Source: Crocinitomicaceae bacterium
GTDB lineage: Bacteria > Bacteroidota > Bacteroidia > Flavobacteriales_D > Crocinitomicaceae
Length of the DNA: 64,000 nucleotides
Assembly: GCA_016709005.1 (NCBI GenBank)
Contig: JADJEU010000012.1
Location: 1 to 64,000 of the forward strand
Direction: 5' to 3'
The notes under the pieces are model-generated. The model ran no database searches. It saw only the letters and a list, made by a program, of their open reading frames with translations, and had not been told where the DNA came from. Each line of letters starts with the position of its first letter. Position 1 is the first letter of the stretch. The position numbers and the translations under genes are program-made. Of this stretch, positions 34,208 through 43,600 are shown piece by piece.

Positions 34208-34954
34208 ATGAAAGCATCAATTATTACGGTTTCATTTAATTCAGAGAAAACAATTATTGATACCATTCAATCCGTCCTATCACAAGATTATAAAGACATT
34301 GAATACATCATCATTGATGGCTTGTCCAAGGACAATACAATCAACATTGTAAATTCATTTGGAGATAAAATTTCAAAATTTGTTTCAGAAAAAGACAAAG
34401 GGCTTTACGATGCTATGAATAAGGGAATAGATTTGGCAACCGGTGAGGTCATAGGTTTTTTGAACTCAGATGATTTTTATGCAAACGGTCAGGTAATATC
34501 TAAAATTGTAAAAACGTTCCAAAAAGAGACCGATGCAGTCTATGCAGATTTGGTTTATGTTGCTGCGCAAGATAAATTAAAAATTACCAGAACCTGGAAA
34601 TCCGGAACCTATGTATCTGGTTCGTTTTTGAAAGGCTGGATGCCTCCACACCCAACTTTTTTTGTGCGTAAATCAATTTATCAGCAGTATGGTAAGTTTA
34701 CAGATAAACTTCGTTCTGCTGCGGACTATGAATTAATGCTTCGATTTATTCATAAACATAAGATCAACCTGGCTTACTTACCGGAGGTCATTGTACACAT
34801 GCGCGCCGGAGGCACCAGTAATGCATCGTTAAAAAATCGCATCAAGGCAAACAGAGAAGATAAATTGGCCTGGAAAATGAATGACCTCAAACCTTCTCCA
34901 CTTACCTTTATTCGCAAGCCCTTTTCCAAGATCACACAATTTTTCAAAAAGTAG
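34208..34954 (+). CDS. Glycosyltransferase family 2
   Basis: A 248-residue GT-A glycosyltransferase: SIITVSFNSEKTIIDTIQSV at the N-terminus, nucleotide-binding IIIDGLSKDNT, and the DxD-like metal site as GFLNSDDFYANGQ. ADYELMLRFIHK is the conserved acceptor-side motif. It resembles WcaE/WcaA-type transferases in exopolysaccharide clusters. It is the fifth and last gene of the operon, with no base between it and the WcaF gene. The cluster lacks visible flippase, polymerase and initiating transferase genes, so it must work with others elsewhere. Confidence 0.92.
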   Translation: MKASIITVSFNSEKTIIDTIQSVLSQDYKDIEYIIIDGLSKDNTINIVNSFGDKISKFVSEKDKGLYDAMNKGIDLATGEVIGFLNSDDFYANGQVISKIVKTFQKETDAVYADLVYVAAQDKLKITRTWKSGTYVSGSFLKGWMPPHPTFFVRKSIYQQYGKFTDKLRSAADYELMLRFIHKHKINLAYLPEVIVHMRAGGTSNASLKNRIKANREDKLAWKMNDLKPSPLTFIRKPFSKITQFFKK

Positions 34955-35003
34955 GAATTCAATTTTAAACTAATTCCTGACTCAATTCTTCCAAGAATAG
35001 GCT

Positions 35004-35011
35004 TATCTTTA
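35004..35011 (+). promoter_or_regulatory. Weak -7-like element before T9SS protein gene
   Basis: TATCTTTA resembles TAnnTTTG 22 bases before the ATG at 35034. No TTG is seen at the expected -33 place, so confidence is low. Confidence 0.3.
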
Positions 35012-35033
35012 GGTGGCTTAAAAAAAATCAACC

Positions 35034-37037
35034 ATGAAAAAAATCTACTTTTTTGGCGTTGCATCTGTTCTTTCAGCAGCTGCATTTTCGCAATCAATGA
35101 ATGAAAATTTTGATACTTATACAGCGGGCAGCTATATGGGAAACAATTCTGCAGCCTGGACTACCTGGAGCGGAACCGTAGGTGGCGCTGAAGATTGTCA
35201 AATTTCTACTACACAAGCTTTCAGCGGCACTAACTCAATTTATTTTGTTGGCAACACCGCTGGTGGCGGACCACAAGATGTAATCGTTCCTTTTGGTGGT
35301 GTTCATACGACAGGTCAGTTTGTATTCGAAGCAAAGTTTTATGTGGTGACAAATAAGGGAGCCTATTTTAATTTTCAGGGAACAAATGTGGAAGGTCAGA
35401 TTTGGTCTTTGAATTGTCAGATGGTTCAAACCGGCCAATTGGTTTTGGATGACAGTTATGGTAATTCGATTACAACAACGTATCCAACTGCAACCTGGTT
35501 TACGCTTACCATTGATGTGAATTTAAATACCAATGATTGGGAACTTTTAATTGATGGCGTTTCGCAAGGAGTGATCCAAAACACCAACAATCAAGTCGCT
35601 TCAATTGATATCTTTCCGGTGAATGCATCTTATGGTGGAAACAACCAAAGTGGTTTTTACATTGATGATTTTACGTACAACCATACACCATATGTTTTGC
35701 CAACATTGAATGGCGCAGTTACGAGTATTACTAACATGCAGGGAATTGTTGGAATCAATGTACAACCAACAGTGACAGTTCGTAATTTGGGTACGTCACC
35801 AATCACTTCTTTTGATTTAACTGTTGATTATAATGGAACACAACTCGTAGAAAATATTACTGGTGTTAATATCGCATCACTTGCATCATACGATGTAACT
35901 TTTGCAAGTGCACTTACACTTGTTGGGGGCACCTTGCCAGTAGTTGCAACTGTGTCAAATGTAAATGGCGGTGGTGCAGATAATGATGCTGCTGATGATG
36001 TGAAAACAATTGAGACTACGCCATCTGTGGCTGCACCGGGTAAGGTTGTAGTAGCTGAAGAAGGAACAGGTACCTGGTGCCAATGGTGTCCGCGTGGTGC
36101 TGTGTTTATGGATATGATGAGTGATAAATACGATGGCTATTTTGCTCCAATTGCGGTTCACAACAATGATCCAATGACGGTAGCTTCTTATGATGCTGCT
36201 ATCGGGCCTTTGTTGAGTGGTTATCCGGGAGCTATTGTCGATCGTTTGCCGGTAATTGACCCATCTGCAATTGAAACAGATTTCCTATCACAGATTGTTA
36301 TTGCGCCAAAAGCTTTTGTGACTGCATCTGCAACTTACGATTCTGGCACAAGCCTTCTAACAATTGAGGTTTCAGCAGATTTTCAGCAAGCTGTTACTGG
36401 TAACTATCGATTAGCATGTGTTGTAACTGAAGATGGAGTGACAGGTACAGGTTCTGGTTGGTCACAATCAAATGCCTATGCTGGTGGTGGAAACGGTGAA
36501 ATGGGTGGCTATGAACTTCTTCCAAGTCCGGTTCCTGCTTCTCAAATGGTTTATGATCACGTAGCGCGAACTATTTTGCCTTCATTCACAGGTCAGTCCG
36601 GATCCGTTCCAACATCAGTTGCTAATGGAGAAGTACACAGTTATACATTTAGCGTAACTGTTGATCCAAGCTGGGATTTTAATGAATTGAATATTGTTCC
36701 CATGTTGATCAATCCGGCTGGAGATATTGAAAATGCAGGTTTTTATCCAATTGCAACGTTAGTTGGTGTTGAAGAAGAAACGATGAAAACGGACGTCGTG
36801 ATTTATCCGAATCCTGCTTCAGATATGGCTAATCTAAAAATTGGCTCTGTGGATAATGAAACTGTAATCGTTCGTGTTTACGATATCAATGGTAGATTAA
36901 TCACAGAAAAAAATTACGGAATGTTGCAAGGTGAAGTTGTTTTGCCTATCGCTACATCATTGATGAATTCTGGTATTTACATGGTTCAGGTGACTGTTGG
37001 CGAAAGTCAGACAAACACGCGTTTAGTGGTTGAATAA
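35034..37037 (+). CDS. T9SS-exported Omp28-like protein with C-terminal sorting domain
   Basis: A 667-residue secreted protein. Signal peptide 1-19. Residues about 20-220 form a beta-sandwich like a lectin/LamG domain (NENFDTYTAG, GQFVFEAKFYVV). Residues about 230-325 look Ig-like. From about 335 comes a thioredoxin-like Omp28 domain with a C-x-x-C site (GTWCQWCPRGAVFMD). The last 75 residues are a type IX secretion sorting domain (VVIYPNPASDMANLKIG, NGRLITE, SGIYMVQV). It is exported across the outer membrane by the T9SS. Its role is unknown, but a CxxC suggests redox or disulfide activity at the surface. Confidence 0.9.
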   Translation: MKKIYFFGVASVLSAAAFSQSMNENFDTYTAGSYMGNNSAAWTTWSGTVGGAEDCQISTTQAFSGTNSIYFVGNTAGGGPQDVIVPFGGVHTTGQFVFEAKFYVVTNKGAYFNFQGTNVEGQIWSLNCQMVQTGQLVLDDSYGNSITTTYPTATWFTLTIDVNLNTNDWELLIDGVSQGVIQNTNNQVASIDIFPVNASYGGNNQSGFYIDDFTYNHTPYVLPTLNGAVTSITNMQGIVGINVQPTVTVRNLGTSPITSFDLTVDYNGTQLVENITGVNIASLASYDVTFASALTLVGGTLPVVATVSNVNGGGADNDAADDVKTIETTPSVAAPGKVVVAEEGTGTWCQWCPRGAVFMDMMSDKYDGYFAPIAVHNNDPMTVASYDAAIGPLLSGYPGAIVDRLPVIDPSAIETDFLSQIVIAPKAFVTASATYDSGTSLLTIEVSADFQQAVTGNYRLACVVTEDGVTGTGSGWSQSNAYAGGGNGEMGGYELLPSPVPASQMVYDHVARTILPSFTGQSGSVPTSVANGEVHSYTFSVTVDPSWDFNELNIVPMLINPAGDIENAGFYPIATLVGVEEETMKTDVVIYPNPASDMANLKIGSVDNETVIVRVYDINGRLITEKNYGMLQGEVVLPIATSLMNSGIYMVQVTVGESQTNTRLVVE

Positions 37038-37062
37038 TTAGGTTTTAAATAAATTTGAAAAG

Positions 37063-37092
37063 AAGCCGTTCATTTTTGGACGGCTTTTTTTT
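37063..37092 (+). terminator. Intrinsic terminator after the T9SS protein gene
   Basis: Stem aagccgttc pairs with ggacggctt (one G-U pair), loop of six bases, then a run of T from 37085 to 37092. It lies 25 bases past the stop. Confidence 0.88.
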
Positions 37093-37147
37093 GTGGTCAA
37101 AACATCTTTTAACATTTCAGTATTCATTAAATGGCCACTCACAGCAT

Positions 37148-37175
37148 TTGATTTCAAAGAGATTGTGTAACTTTA
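37148..37175 (+). promoter_or_regulatory. Putative promoter before the lytic transglycosylase gene
   Basis: TTG at 37148-37150, a 17-base spacer, and TAACTTTA at 37168-37175, close to the Bacteroidota TTG/TAnnTTTG consensus. The ATG is 35 bases downstream. Confidence 0.45.
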
Positions 37176-37209
37176 AAGCAGCATGAACGTTTATAATCTC
37201 AAATAGCGT

Positions 37210-38172
37210 ATGAAAAAATCAGCTTTCATTTCAGTCTTATTCCTCGCCAATTTTTCAATTGCGCAGGATGCTTACGAAGATCATTTGATTGAGGTAAAAG
37301 TTGTCAATGATACAACCGTACTGCGGTTTGTGAAGACACCTGAACTTTTTGTGGAACAGTGGGACACGCTGGCTCAACCGAATTTCTGGAAAGAGATTAT
37401 GCATTTGTCTCCAGATTCTTGTTTGTTGAATGTCGCCAGCTCACGTCAGATTTTGGAGCGCACATCTTTGCGTACATGGGATGCAAAAACAGACGAACAA
37501 AAAGAAGCATACAAACAAACTCTTCGCGAAAAATATAATTTGGCAGCAGATACACGCATTTTTATGACCACCGGTAAAAGTGATTTCTATCGCTTTGATT
37601 TAGTTTTGCCAAATATTTCAAAAGGTATTGATGCTTTTTCAAGATACAATACAGATCCCTGGTATGCCCAAGCGATTCTGATGATTGAAAGTCCGGGTAG
37701 TTTGCATGCAAAATCAAATGCAGGCGCTGTTGGACCTTTTCAATTAATGAAATCAGTTGCTATCAACAGAGGTTTGCGTGTTGACAAATATGTAGACGAA
37801 CGCAAAGATTTTGAGCGCTCTGCTTATGCCTCTTCTCATCTGATTCGAACGGCTTGTGTGCCTGAAGCAAAACGTATTTTGAGCAAATTTGGAATTTATG
37901 TTTCTGCTGAAGATGAATTCAGTTTGTGGTTCCGATTAACGGTTCTGCATTGCTATCATGCCGGTGCCGGAAATGTAGATGGTGTATTGACAAATGTTGT
38001 AAAACCAACACAAGGAGGCGTTTCACTCATCACCACAATCTGGAAATCTGAATATGGTGGATTTAAAAACTCTTCACAAAATTATTCTCAATTGGCACTT
38101 GCATCACTGCTTGTGCTTGATAATCTGATTCACTTAAAATGTGATGAAATAAAAGATTGTAAAGAGGATTAA
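37210..38172 (+). CDS. Secreted lytic transglycosylase (SLT-like)
   Basis: A 320-residue exported muramidase-like enzyme. Signal peptide 1-19. The SLT-type domain (about 140-300) holds the catalytic glutamate E160 in AILMIESPGS, followed by SNAGAVGPFQLM and, later, VLHCYHAGAGNVDGVL (the conserved Y-x-A-G-x-G motif). It would cleave peptidoglycan glycan strands with formation of 1,6-anhydro ends. The N-terminal 120 residues are not recognised. It stands alone; a palindromic repeat follows its stop. Confidence 0.88.
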   Translation: MKKSAFISVLFLANFSIAQDAYEDHLIEVKVVNDTTVLRFVKTPELFVEQWDTLAQPNFWKEIMHLSPDSCLLNVASSRQILERTSLRTWDAKTDEQKEAYKQTLREKYNLAADTRIFMTTGKSDFYRFDLVLPNISKGIDAFSRYNTDPWYAQAILMIESPGSLHAKSNAGAVGPFQLMKSVAINRGLRVDKYVDERKDFERSAYASSHLIRTACVPEAKRILSKFGIYVSAEDEFSLWFRLTVLHCYHAGAGNVDGVLTNVVKPTQGGVSLITTIWKSEYGGFKNSSQNYSQLALASLLVLDNLIHLKCDEIKDCKED

Positions 38173-38201
38173 TTTCCCACTACCACTTTGTGAAACTTCT
38201 T

Positions 38202-38264
38202 TTTCTTTGTGCAATATTACTATACCACAAAGACCACTAAGAAGGCACAAAGGTCACAAAGAAA
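38202..38264. repeat. Imperfect palindromic repeat, CACAAAG variant, copy 3
   Basis: The arm tttctttgtg (38202-38211) is inverted at 38255-38264, with further CACAAAG words inside. It lies between the convergent transglycosylase and trpG/pabA genes. Same style as the copies at 2.7, 15.0 and 50.1 kb. Confidence 0.65.
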
Positions 38265-38328
38265 TAGGAAAAAATTATTTGTTTTTATTGATTTATCTGC
38301 GTTTACCACTACGCGATGAATTAGGCAA

Positions 38329-38895
38329 TTAGATTGTGCTGACAAAATTCCGAATCATCTTGTGACCATTTTCCGTCAACACAGATTCAGGATGAAACTG
38401 CACCCCAAAAACAGGAAGTGATACATGCTCAAAGGCCATGATGGTATCGTTTTCTGAAAGAGCCGTAATTTTTAAATCGTCTGGGAAATTTTCTTTTTTC
38501 GCCGCCCAAGAATGATACAAACCAACCTGAAATTCTTTTGGAATCTTCTTAAATAATTTTGAAGCTTCTTTCAACAAACATTTTTCTGCGATACCGTGTT
38601 TTACAATTTGCTGATTGTAAATTTCACCGCCAAAATATTCAACGATTGCCTGAAAACCTAAACAAACTCCAAGCACTGGCTTGTCGGAAATCACTTCGTC
38701 TATGAATCGCATTAAGTCTCCGGCATCTTTTGGAAGTCCCGGACCAGGAGAAATAACGTAGGCATCAAACTCAGACAACTTTTGAAAATTAATTTCATCA
38801 TTTCGCCAAACCACAACACTTGCATCTTGTGCTTCCAGATAATGCACCAGATTATAAGTGAACGAGTCGTAATTATCTATTAGAAGGATTTTCAA
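38329..38895 (-). CDS. Anthranilate/aminodeoxychorismate synthase glutamine amidotransferase
   Basis: The glutaminase subunit (TrpG/PabA) of 188 residues: nucleophile C78 in VLGVCLGFQAI, H168 and E170 in GVQFHPESV, and ISPGPGLPKDAG. It supplies ammonia to chorismate for anthranilate or aminodeoxychorismate (tryptophan or folate). No trpE or pabB is next to it, so which pathway it serves is not resolved. About 230 bases upstream, up to the RidA gene, are non-coding and hold a degenerate repeat. Confidence 0.93.
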   Translation of the reverse strand: MKILLIDNYDSFTYNLVHYLEAQDASVVVWRNDEINFQKLSEFDAYVISPGPGLPKDAGDLMRFIDEVISDKPVLGVCLGFQAIVEYFGGEIYNQQIVKHGIAEKCLLKEASKLFKKIPKEFQVGLYHSWAAKKENFPDDLKITALSENDTIMAFEHVSLPVFGVQFHPESVLTENGHKMIRNFVSTI

Positions 38896-38927
38896 GGAAT
38901 TGCTTTTTGTTCAATTAAAATGTATGA

Positions 38928-39023
38928 CCACTGCGGCACTAAGACGCAAAGATAGTATTAAGAAATCTTAGTACAATTTCAAATTTGCACTAATTGATCT
39001 GTGCCTTTTCTGTGTGATCTTTG
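38928..39023. repeat. Degenerate palindromic repeat of the same style
   Basis: The stretch has words such as ccactgcggcactaagacgc and, further on, gtgatctttgag; left and right parts are partly inverted. It looks like a decayed member of the family found at 2.7, 15.0, 38.2 and 50.1 kb. It lies between the divergent trpG/pabA and RidA genes. Boundaries are approximate. Confidence 0.4.
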
Positions 39024-39126
39024 AGATTACTTTTTGCTCTCAGATGCCACGAATGTCCACAGATGAAAAGAGAATTGTGAGCGTCTTCAATTAATTCTTA
39101 TTTTTGATAATATCTTGTACTGGTCA

Positions 39127-39651
39127 ATGCCCTCAAATAAACAGTCAACCAAATTAACTCGACGATCATTCCTTGCAACAACATTAGGACTTGTTGCTGG
39201 TTCAACTGTTTTGATGAGCGCAGATGCTAACCATTCTACTAAAATTAAAGAATCAAAAAATAAAAAGAATATGAAAAAAGTGATTTCAACAAAAAATGCT
39301 CCATCTGCTATTGGGCCCTATAGCCAGGCTATTTTGGTAAATGGATTTCTGTATACTTCAGGTCAGATTGCGATCAATCCAGAAACGAATGAATTGGTGA
39401 TGGAAAACATTCAAAACGAAACGCATCAAGTCATGAAAAATCTGAAAGCAATTCTTACAGAAGCTGGAATGGATTTTTCAGATGTTGTAAAAACCGGAAT
39501 ATTTTTACAAAGCATGAATGATTTTCAAGCAGTGAATGAAGTGTATGCTTCGTACTTCTCTTCTGATTTTCCTGCACGAGAAACTGTTGAGGTGGCTAAG
39601 TTGCCGAAAGGAGTGAACGTGGAGATTTCTATGATAGCCGCAAAGGGATGA
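39127..39651 (+). CDS. RidA family protein with Tat-like signal
   Basis: A 174-residue protein whose C-terminal 126 residues are a standard RidA/YjgF domain: KNAPSAIGPYSQAILVNG, TSGQIAINPET, and ETVEVAKLPKGVNVEIS with the conserved arginine just before (PARETVEV). RidA proteins hydrolyse reactive enamines/imines. Here the domain follows a twin-arginine signal (LTRRSFLATTLGL then VLMSAD), so an exported form is likely. An internal ATG at 39271 (MKKVISTKN) would give a cytosolic RidA of normal length, so two products from one gene are possible. The track start TTG 39115 is less likely than ATG 39127. Confidence 0.88.
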   Translation: MPSNKQSTKLTRRSFLATTLGLVAGSTVLMSADANHSTKIKESKNKKNMKKVISTKNAPSAIGPYSQAILVNGFLYTSGQIAINPETNELVMENIQNETHQVMKNLKAILTEAGMDFSDVVKTGIFLQSMNDFQAVNEVYASYFSSDFPARETVEVAKLPKGVNVEISMIAAKG

Positions 39652-40164
39652 TTACTTTCCCTTATAAAACAAAAAATACCCCAGCGTAAAATACAAGGTC
39701 ACCGTAAGCAGTAAAACGAAATCAATGATTGACAACTCATTCCACATGTAAGACATGTTGAGTACCAAAAATGTAACTACATAAGTTGCTGCGTTTGAAA
39801 AAATATAAAGTAGAAATCCTATTTTTTTCTGACGCCAGATGAGAATTAATCCAACCAATGCAACGCCAAAAACAATGAGTTGCACTAATGAATGAATCCA
39901 TAAATACGTGGTGATATTACCGGGTAGTAGCATTTGGTATTTGCTGCCTATTCGGTTGAAGGCTGCGTCGAGTTCTGTAGCTTTATCCAGCGTTCCCATT
40001 AGTGATAACGTCAGGAACGTTAGCAAGTGCCATGAGAATAAATACAGCCAAATGCAAAATCCAATCGCAATTGAAACCTGTGTCAACATGTTGGGTTTTA
40101 CAGTGCCAACAATAAAGATCCAAATGCGTTGCGGAATATTTATTTTTTGGATTTTTTCAATCAT
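39652..40164 (-). CDS. Four-helix membrane protein of unknown function
   Basis: Not recognised. The 170-residue protein has four predicted membrane helices: about 27-56, 87-112, 115-138 and 145-168, with a polar loop (about 58-85, GTLDKATELDAAFNRIGSKY) outside or inside. The C-terminus ends FFLFYKGK-like (basic). It is convergent with the RidA gene, and their ends touch. No motif links it to a known family. Confidence 0.75.
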   Translation of the reverse strand: MIEKIQKINIPQRIWIFIVGTVKPNMLTQVSIAIGFCIWLYLFSWHLLTFLTLSLMGTLDKATELDAAFNRIGSKYQMLLPGNITTYLWIHSLVQLIVFGVALVGLILIWRQKKIGFLLYIFSNAATYVVTFLVLNMSYMWNELSIIDFVLLLTVTLYFTLGYFLFYKGK

Positions 40165-40209
40165 GTTATAAAAGTAGGGAAAATTACTCTAAAATGTGCG
40201 TCCGTGGAT

Positions 40210-40250
40210 GTCATCTCCCTCGCTCCCTCTTCAGAAGAGGGAAGGCCAGT
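40210..40250. repeat. 41-bp repeat with perfect 8-1-8 hairpin, copy 1
   Basis: A 41-base sequence with the stem ccctcttc-a-gaagaggg. It is repeated with one mismatch at 40383-40423 (c for g within ctcgctccc/ctcggtccc). Common in Bacteroidota intergenic DNA as a short REP-like element. Confidence 0.75.
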
Positions 40251-40286
40251 TACCGAATGGGTTATTGAAAAAACGCTCGCGTGAGA

Positions 40287-40368
40287 ATTATAAATATCGA
40301 ATATTAAACATCAAATGTAAAAGGAGTCCTTCCTTTAATATTTAGCGTTTGATATTTATTATTTAAAA
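40287..40368. repeat. AT-rich inverted repeat between the two 41-bp copies
   Basis: taaatatcgaatattaaac (40290-40308) has a partial inverse in tttaatatttagcg...gatattta (40333-40358), an imperfect palindrome spanning roughly 75 bases. The region from 40165 to 40534 holds no gene; it consists of this palindrome, the two 41-bp repeats, and an ATCGNNAATCG-type repeat. Confidence 0.5.
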
Positions 40369-40382
40369 ATGTTGTCAGCGCT

Positions 40383-40423
40383 GTCATCTCCCTCGGTCCC
40401 TCTTCAGAAGAGGGAAGGCCAGT
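40383..40423. repeat. 41-bp repeat with perfect 8-1-8 hairpin, copy 2
   Basis: Forty of 41 bases match the copy at 40210-40250. Same orientation. Confidence 0.75.
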
Positions 40424-40464
40424 GTCCTATGGTTAAAGGGCTAAAAGTATTAGAAAAAAAATCT

Positions 40465-40500
40465 GAAATCAAAAATCGTTAATCGCTAATCGGAAATCAA
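40465..40500. repeat. Short AATCG-type tandem words
   Basis: The bases aaatcgttaatcgctaatcg repeat AATCG with seven- to eight-base spacing. Probably a minor REP-like fragment adjoining the previous repeats. Confidence 0.45.
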
Positions 40501-40534
40501 AAAAAACTGTTGAAGTCGGTAATATGGTCAACAA

Positions 40535-40568
40535 TAAAAAATCCCCCCAGAAATAATTCCGGAGGGAT
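40535..40568 (-). terminator. Intrinsic terminator for the alpha-2-macroglobulin gene
   Basis: On the - strand, atccctccgg is followed by a loop and ctggggggat (two G-U pairs), then six T. It lies 85 bases past the gene's stop. Confidence 0.7.
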
Positions 40569-40652
40569 CATCCTTCCCGTTAGGGACCACTATGTGGTAA
40601 TCAACCGCCTCTATGAAAGACGTCCTTCTGCCCGTTCAATTACAAACGGATA

Positions 40653-43600
40653 TTATTGTTCAACACTTACCCATTGTCCTTTGACGCGTCCGTAAACGGT
40701 GTTGTCATACATCGCCTCAACTGAAATTCCAGGTAAATAGAATTTACCTAAATAACTTGAGTTGAGTTGCACGCGGAATGTTTTTTCTTTTCCATTTCCA
40801 AGATCGAAATACGTATAAATCCGATCATCGCGAATATCTTGATAAGTGAAGAATGACGATTTATTTGAACTGAATTCATCCATGCGTGAGTTGTGAATTT
40901 CCCAACCAGATGGTACAATGTGAACCAAAGCTAATTCTTGCAAATCACCTCTGATTCCAGAATTTGTGACTTTAATCTCGGCAATAAAATCAGTTCCCTG
41001 TTTCATTTTAGTGACATCAATTTTGTTGTTTTTCATGTCATAATAGTTGACAGAAAGAGAGATGTTTTTAGACTCGTTTTGTTCGCTGCTAGTGATCGGA
41101 GTTCCTTTGGTAATAAGTCTTACGTAAAGAACTCCATCTCCTGTGTTTTTGACAGAAACATTTTTAGATTTTTCATTCAGCTCGAAACTAATCATACTCA
41201 AAACTGAATTTCTGTTGCCATCTTTTCCATCTACATTAAAATTGAATTTGAGTTTGGAATCACCTTTGTATTTGCCTAAGAATTTACTAACGGCAAGTAA
41301 ACTGTATGCCGTTGTTTGTGTGCTCATCCATTCTTCGTTGTTCAAATGATCAGCAATACTTTTTGCCATCGTTGCTGCATCCGTTTTCATATCGAGGAGA
41401 ACTAAGGTCTCTACAATCATGGCTTCATCTCTGAGATTTGAACCGTAATTGTATGAAAGCTCAGTGTATTCAGGAACAGATTTTCCTTGTCCTTTAATCA
41501 ATTCAAGTGCAACTTCTTTTTGTCCGGCAACCTGATAGGCCGCAGCTAATCGCCAGCGCGCTGGTAAAGATAAATCAGTACGTTCACGCAATCGATTCAT
41601 CAGACCAATTTCTGATTTTCCGGCAAGTGCCAGCGTATATAATCGATACGCCTGAGTAAGATCATCATAATAATAACCAGTAATTGTTTGATTTGATTTA
41701 CTCCAGGCTTTTGCTTGTTTTTTCTGGAAATTAATCCAATTTGATTTCATGTTTGCCGGAACAACAAAGCCTTTTTTCTCAGCTTCAATCAAGAAGTGAC
41801 CCGCATAATTTGAGCCCCATTCGTTGTCGTATGAATCGCCCGGCCAGTAAGCAAAGCCGCCATTTGACGTTTGAAACGATCTGAACTTTTCAATGGCCGC
41901 ATTGATGTTGGTTTGAATACTTGCTTTTTTAGTCGCATCCAATTCCATCACATCTGCTAAATACAATTGTGGAAAAACAGAAGAAGTAGTTTGCTCAATA
42001 CATCCATGAGGATATTGAATCAGATAATCCAATCGTCTGCCCAAATCAATTGCAGGGAAATTCGAAACTTCTAAATACGCTTTGTTCGTTCCCTCAACTC
42101 CAAAATAGGCAATGTCATCAGCAAATGATTCTCCCGGATTCAGCACTTTATCTACCGTCACAGTCTGCTCTGCGTTTGGTGTTCTGACATCCAATTCAAT
42201 ATCAAATTTTGCTTTTTCTTTTCCACTGGTTGCAACTATTGATACTCTACCAATTCCGGTTTTTTCTGCCACCTTCAATTTGAAGTTTGCAATTTTATCA
42301 CCGATTTCTGCAAAGGTCAGGTTCATTGTTTTTTCACCTTCTACTTTGAAAAATTCGTTGACGGTAATTGTGACAGAAACATTCTTTACATTTTTTTCCA
42401 TCGCAAAAACATTGACCGGTAGGGTTACACTTTCACCCGGACCAACAACCCGTGGCAGCGTTCCGAGTACCATTAAAGGATTGCGCACCGGAACAGTTTT
42501 TTCAGTGTGACCATAAGTAGTATTTTCACCCGCAACCACCATCACTCGAACAGAACCAACGTAGTTAGGAATTTGAATCGTATGTGAATTAATTTTTCCA
42601 TCGGTTTCAAAAGGTCCAAGGAATCGAACCATCGGTTCAAAACGATTTGCTTTGGCAGATTTTTTATTCAATCCATCTTCATCACCACCAATGGCTAAAA
42701 GTTTATCCATCTCTTGTGCATAGGCTCCCAGAACGTAGTCATACATATCCCAGGTTTTTACGCCAAGTGCTTCGCGTGCATAAAAATGAGTCCATGGATC
42801 AGGCGTTTTAAAATTCGTGAGATCCAACAACCCTTCATCAACAATTGCCAAAGTATAAGTCATTGGTTTATTATTTTTTTCACCAACCTTGATTACTGTT
42901 TTTGTTTCTGGTTTTAAAGCATCTGCCATTTGAATGACAGGTTCTAGATGTGATGCAGGATCTTCAACGGTGATAGGAACAACACCGTACATACGAATTG
43001 GCAAATCATTTTTTGTTTGCGCGTATGGTTGAATTAAAGTGACGTGTACAAATACGTTTGGATCCATTTCATCCGTGGTTACAAACTCACATTTGGTTTC
43101 ACCTTTTTTGGTATCAATCCAAAATTTGTCAACGATTTTTGTTCCGCTTTCCAAACTGATCAATGCTTTTCCGTCAGATGGAGTAGGGATAGACAGTTTT
43201 ACAGTTTCTCCTTTTGTGTACACTTCTTTATCAGTTGAGAAAGTAAGCATAGTTGCATTTTCAGCATTGGCTCTGTTTGCCCGATCTTCATAAGGCCAAT
43301 CCACGTAAACAATTTGACCAGTTGTATGACCTGAAGTTTTGTCTTCAGCAAGTATTAAATACCGTCCCCAATCAGGTTGATCTACTCTGAATTTATAGAT
43401 TGCTTTTCCTCCTTTTGTAGTGATTGATTTTGAATCAACGGGGAATGTACTTTCACGTGAAATATAACTAGCTAAATTGTTTTCATAGCTATCCCACCAC
43501 CAGCGCCATTCAAGTTTGTAGACTTTTACATTGAGTTCACTGTTGACAAACGCACCGCTTTCATTCACTGTAACAAGTTCTATTGGATGATCCTTTCCAG

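Noticed and set aside
42112..42510. 132-residue reading frame on the + strand inside the A2M gene
   Set aside because: It lies fully opposite to a strongly supported long gene and has shadow-type composition.
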